This document shows positions 59,857-64,000 of a stretch of 64,000 bases of DNA, in pieces; within the stretch, counting starts at the first letter, position 1, and each line of letters opens with the position of its first letter. Under the pieces are notes generated by a model. The model ran no database searches. It had not been told where the DNA came from and was given only the letters and a program-made list of their open reading frames with translations. The DNA comes from Nyssa sinensis (lineage: Eukaryota > Streptophyta > Magnoliopsida > Cornales > Nyssaceae), in NCBI GenBank assembly GCA_008638375.1, contig CM018035.1:21558307-21622306 (forward strand). Direction: 5' to 3'. The translations under genes and the position numbers were made by a program.

Positions 59857-61676
59857 TGATAAGAGCATAATATTTCATATATTTAATTCCTTTATATTTA
59901 GTTTTATGACAAATTTTTTATTTTAGTGAGCTAATTAATTAATTTATTGAATTAGGGAAGCATTGAAGATAAAAGAATAATATTGTACAATTTTTAATTT
60001 TTTGACAGATTCGACCTATGGAGCTTCACTTGAGATTTAGATGGTGTTAGAGTTCGAGAATGAGGAAGCGGTCTTCATAAAGATTTTAGAGGACGTCTTT
60101 GGATTTCCAGAAATGTTTGGTTTGTAAAAATCTGAGTTTGTTTGGGCCTCCAAACATTGTTTCGAAATCAGGCCTGGAAAGTTGTTCCACGCAGTTGGAA
60201 TCTTGTCCGACCAGTCAACTTCAACGGTCCATAACTTGAGTTTTGGAAGTCCAAATCAAGTGATTTAAAAGCCCAAAATTATCTAATCTTCAAGGGATAC
60301 AAATTTCGTGAAGATTCCGAGTCAAGATTCAGTGGTTTTCAAATAGAAAAATAGCTCGTAAGTTTCAGCTCAATTAAAGTGGGCCTGCTAGAAAAGAAAG
60401 AAAAAAAGTTGAAAGTGGGCCTTGTCTTGGGATTTAGTTGCTGGATTGGGCTATGGGCTTGGCAAGGCATGGCTGAATGAAGGGAAAAGAAATAAAAGAA
60501 TAAGAAAATTCAAGCTAGAAAGAATAGAAGAAAAAGAGAAAAGGAAAAAAAAGTTGAAAACTCAAAGACAGAAAAAGAAATAAAAGAAAAGAAAGGCCTT
60601 GGGCTTCGGGCGTTTGGGTTTCCAAAAGATGGCAGGAATAAAAATATAGGGCTTGGCTTGTGGGGCCCTGATGTGAAGGTTGGATATAAAAGGGTGAGGG
60701 CTGTTTTTGCATAGGCTTTTTCTTTGGTGTGGTGCAGGAGGGGAGAAAGCAGCGTACAGGAAAAGAAGCAGTGCATAGGGAGAGAAGAAACAGTGGCACA
60801 GAGAGTTAGAAATTAAATTATTAGTTTTATTTTCTTATTTAATGATATCAAGCTAGATTTTCAATTCAGTTCAAGGGGATTTTGAACCCTCGTTGCAGTT
60901 TAAGGGTTGAATCAATTCAGTAACGTTATTTCTCCATTTTCTTATGAATTTGTTCATGATAATCTGTTTTAATTGTTTATTGATATTTGGTTTGATTGAT
61001 TTAATTTAGGCCTGTTAAATTGATCAGATTATTATCAATTGCTAGATTTAGGAAATATATTACGTAATTGATATGATTCCTAATCAATTGTAGCAAATAG
61101 TGATAAATAATTGTGGACAATTTTTTGTTTATTGTTATGATTATCATGACCTGAGTTAAATAGTTCGAACTTGTGTGATTGTTGTTTAGAATAATCTAAT
61201 TTCCTTGATATTAATGCTGCCATTATATTAAATTTAGAGAGCTTGTTCTAAATTGTGTAATGGTTAGAATCTAATGGAGAGCTTGTTTCATTAGTGAAGA
61301 ATTAAGGAAAATTTCAGGTAGCAGAGCTTGTTGTTACCTAGGATTATTAGATTCATTGAATGGTAGAATAACGTTATAATTGATGGATTTTTCCATTAAC
61401 TGTGAGGATGAGATTGAACCAAAGAACTGAAGTTTTAATTCATTGATTTCTGTTATTAATTTAGTTTTTTTAATTATAATTAGTTTGCTCAAAATTTCAA
61501 ACCCCCCATTTATTGTTTTGTTATTAATTGAATTTTAGTTTAGAATTGGTCAGAATAAATAGAAAATAAATTGCGAACACTCTCTGTAAGTTCGACCCTT
61601 ACTCGTCTAGCTACTGTGTTTATTGTGTTAAGAAGTAAGGTTAATTTATTTTTGGAGTGTTAACGACGCGCTTCCA
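59857..61676 (+). repeat. Athila-type 5' LTR
   Basis: It starts TGATAAGAGCATAATATTTC, a start typical of Athila-like LTRs, and ends near GCGCTTCCA, six bases or so before the primer site. About 1.82 kb, the usual size for this group. The exact end is uncertain because the partner LTR lies outside the window. Confidence 0.7.
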
Positions 61677-61681
61677 AAATT

Positions 61682-61699
61682 TGGCGCCGTTGCCGGGGA
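61682..61699 (+). other. Primer binding site, tRNA-Asp
   Basis: TGGCGCCGTTGCCGGGGA is the tRNA-Asp primer site used by Athila/Tat (OTA) Ty3/gypsy elements. It fixes the start of the internal region. Confidence 0.92.
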
Positions 61700-61992
61700 G
61701 TGTTTTCTGTCATTTTTTTTATTTATTCTAGCTGATTTTTATTATTATTATTATTATTTTTTATTATTATTATTTTTTTTAGGTCAATTTGTGTTTTAAT
61801 TTTTGTTTGTTAAATTTTGATTTTTTTTTGTTATTATTTTTTTTTATAGGTTCGGTGGAGTTTTCTAGGTGGTACTATTCATTTAGAAATTTACGACTTA
61901 TTGTTTGGTTATTTATTTATTTTTTATTATTTATTTATTTTTTCTGATTTATTGTTGCTTATTTTTATTTATTTTCTATTTCTTTTTTGTTT
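61700..61992 (+). other. Athila leader with TTA microsatellite
   Basis: A T-rich leader without a gene. TTA/TTTA repeats cover about 61737-61782, and further T-rich runs extend to the gag ATG. Confidence 0.7.
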
Positions 61993-63039
61993 ATGACTCG
62001 ATCTTCTCAATCTGACGAATTAAGTTTTGATCCAGATATTGAAAAAACCGCACGAAGGTTGAGAAAAGAGACTCGGCAAGCTCGAATTACAACTTCAAAT
62101 TCTGAAAAAGCTATTGTTGCATCGCCTGGCCTAAACATAGCACTTGAATTACTTTCTAACAGTTCATACAATGATTCAGAAGAGGAAGATATGATTGCTC
62201 CTAATAACAATAGGGCTGCTAGGACTTTGAGGGAGTTGGCTACTCCTAATCTAAATGAACAACCATTGTGTATTAAGTACCCAGATTTAGCAGCTACTTT
62301 TGAATTAAAATCAGGACTAATACATCTTTTGCCTACCTTTCGTGGACTTACAGGTGAAGATCAATGCAAGCATCTGAAGGAATTCCATGTGGTGTGTTCT
62401 AGCATGAAGCCTCAAGGAATAACAGAGGAGCAGATAAAGCTTAGGGCTTTTCCATTCTCATTAGCAGACTTGGCAAAGGATTGGTTATATTACCTTCCTT
62501 CCGAATCGATTCAGACATGGAATGAGATGAAGATCTTATTTTTGGAGAAATATTTTTCTGCTTCTATAGCTGTCAATATAAGGAAAGAGATATGCAGCAT
62601 CAAACAATATAATGGAGAATCTCTTTACGAGTATTGGGAGAGGTACAAGAAGTTATGTTCGAGCTGTCCACCACACCAAATTGATGATCAACACTTAATT
62701 CAATATTTTTATGAGGGGTTATTGCCAATGGATATAAGTATGATAGATGCTGCTAGTGGAGGAGGATTGGTTGATAAGACCCCAGATGATGCTAGGAATT
62801 TGATTTCAAACATGGCAGCCAACTCACAGCAGTATGGAACCAGAATGGAGCATGCACCTAAAAAGGTGAATGAGGTAAGTACTTCTAACATTGAACGTCA
62901 AATTTTTGATTTAACTACTATGGTTCGTCAAATGGCTGTAGGGAACATTCAAGCAACAAAAGTGTGTGGATTTTGTTCGTTGTCAGGACATAATACAGAT
63001 GTGTGTCCAACATTGCAAGAAGATGAAACTACTCAGTAA
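61993..63039 (+). CDS. gag: Gag of Athila/Tat-type element
   Basis: The first in-frame ATG is 61993 (MTRSSQSDELSFD); the TTG two codons before it is not needed. The Retrotrans_gag domain covers about residues 95-285, with LIHLLPTFRGL, KLRAFPFSLADLAKDWLYYL, FLEKYFSAS, ESLYEYWERYKKLC and IDAASGGGLVDKTP, all characteristic of the Athila/Tat group. A zinc knuckle CGFCSLSGHNTDVC is at residues 325-338. The frame stops at TAA 63037 where Gln is likely, and protein similarity continues beyond it. The product would form the particle; here it is truncated, but all gag motifs are present. Confidence 0.9.
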   Translation: MTRSSQSDELSFDPDIEKTARRLRKETRQARITTSNSEKAIVASPGLNIALELLSNSSYNDSEEEDMIAPNNNRAARTLRELATPNLNEQPLCIKYPDLAATFELKSGLIHLLPTFRGLTGEDQCKHLKEFHVVCSSMKPQGITEEQIKLRAFPFSLADLAKDWLYYLPSESIQTWNEMKILFLEKYFSASIAVNIRKEICSIKQYNGESLYEYWERYKKLCSSCPPHQIDDQHLIQYFYEGLLPMDISMIDAASGGGLVDKTPDDARNLISNMAANSQQYGTRMEHAPKKVNEVSTSNIERQIFDLTTMVRQMAVGNIQATKVCGFCSLSGHNTDVCPTLQEDETTQ

Positions 63040-64000
63040 GCGAATGCAGTAGGGAATTTCCCAGGACAACCCCAACGCCGATATGATCCCTACTCTAATA
63101 CTTACAATCCAGGATGGAGAGATCATCCCAATTTGAGTTATGGAGGAAATAGGCAGCCAATGCAGAATGCTTTTCCAAATAAGCAGCACGGTTTCCAACA
63201 GGTTCAACAGCAGTATCCACCCCAACAAGTAGCTCCTTCCAGTTCTGGAACATCTCTTGAGGATATGTTTAAAGCTTTCATGACCAATACATAGCAATTC
63301 CAACAAGAGACAAGAACTTCCATACATAATCTAGAGAATTAGGTAAGTCAGCTTGCTACCATAGTTGGTCGATTGGATTCTCAAGGCTCAGGTAAGTTAC
63401 CTTCTCAAACTATTGTTAATCCAAGAGAGAATGCAAATGTTATAACATTGAGGAGTGGAAAACAATTGGAGGTACTAAAATCCACTGCTGTAGTTGTTGA
63501 GGAGGAGATTGAGAAAGAGGCAGAAATATTCAAGGTAATTCCTAATCCTCATATTCAAGTTAAAACTAACCCCCTACCTTTTCTATATAGATATGCAAGG
63601 TCTAAGAAGGAAGAGCAAGAGAAAGAAATTTTAGAGACATTCCGCAAGGTAGAGGTAAATATTCCTTTACTAGATGCAATTAAGCAAGTGCCGAGGTATG
63701 CAAAGTTTTTGAAAGAATTATGCACTAACAAGCGAAAATTAAGAGATGATGAGAAGGTAAGTGTGGGGGAGAATGTGTCAGCAGTTCTTTAAAGAAAGCT
63801 CCCCCCTAAGTGTAAGGATCCAGGTATGTTCACCATTCCATGCAGAATAGGTAATACTAGATTTGAAAGAGCCATGTTAGATTTAGGAGCTTCTATTAAT
63901 GTCATGCCACGATCTGTTTATACTTCTTTAAATCTAGGTTCTTTGAAAAATACTAGTGTTATTATACAGTTGGCTGATCGTACTAATGCTTATCCTGAAG
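63040..64000 (+). pseudogene. Athila-type gag tail and protease, runs off the window
   Basis: This is the same frame as gag, with further stops at 63292 (TAG), 63340 (TAG) and 63790 (TAA). Between them it reads the usual Q/N/P-rich linker (GNFPGQPQRRYDPYSN), then QLATIVGRLDSQGSGKLPSQ and NVITLRSGKQLE, which are conserved before the protease in this group, then LPFLYRY and ARSKKEE. The protease motif LDLGASINVMP has its catalytic Asp at 63880, with Leu in place of the usual Thr/Ser, as is common in this group. Reverse transcriptase and integrase would lie beyond 64000. All four stops, including the one at 63037, fit CAA or CAG to TAA or TAG changes. Confidence 0.88.

Noticed and set aside
60510..60799. 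Minus-strand frames of 88 and 94 codons in the Athila LTR
   Set aside because: They come from an A/G-rich tract read in reverse (Phe/Leu/Ser-rich); no family features.

Overview
The window is transposon-packed nuclear DNA from a seed plant, probably a eudicot. I recognise no host gene, rRNA, tRNA gene or CRISPR array. The organism type is inferred from the element content: a Tekay/Del-type chromovirus with very long LTRs, an Athila/Tat-type element primed by tRNA-Asp, Ty1/copia remnants, a CACTA (En/Spm) transposon with a Transposase_24-like gene, and a Tourist-like MITE. I cannot name the species.

Layout. 1-2983: retroelement-like noncoding DNA with a diverged 0.85-kb direct duplication. 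2984-20120: an antisense Ty1/copia element split by a CACTA transposon (4272-16626; 3-bp target duplication TGA), which is itself split by a 4.9-kb solo LTR (11431-16306; target duplication AACTG). The CACTA carries a decayed Transposase_24-like gene and a 12-copy, 161-bp satellite-like array, apparently inside that gene's last intron. 20121-24962: very AT-rich DNA with a second diverged duplication. 24963-33879: nested antisense LTRs, of which the innermost is a 3.7-kb solo LTR (26894-30598; TGTTC). 33880-39113: a MITE (TTA duplication) split by a 4.8-kb solo LTR (34011-38766; AGAGG). 39117-44947: unassigned DNA with a copia-type LTR at 42527. 44948-56591: a nearly intact Tekay-type element with two almost identical 3.49-kb LTRs, but with a gag/pol frameshift and one nonsense codon. 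56592-59856: unassigned DNA and a decayed antisense copia gag. 59857-64000: the 5' part of an Athila-type element (LTR, PBS, gag, start of protease), which runs off the window.

These genes do not form a host pathway; they are replication modules of separate elements. In the Tekay element, gag, protease, reverse transcriptase, RNase H, integrase and chromodomain would normally be made as one polyprotein. In the CACTA, only the accessory gene and the cis-acting ends remain. The nesting gives a relative order: copia, then CACTA, then solo LTR; the Tekay element is the youngest that can be dated by its LTRs.

The most interesting signals are noncoding: a paired TGACGTCA (bZIP/as-1-like) module kept in three different long LTRs; a recurrent palindrome GGACTC-N7-GAGTCC spaced about 125-155 bp apart; tRNA-like A/B boxes antisense in the solo LTRs; and the hairpin-bearing satellite array carried by the CACTA.
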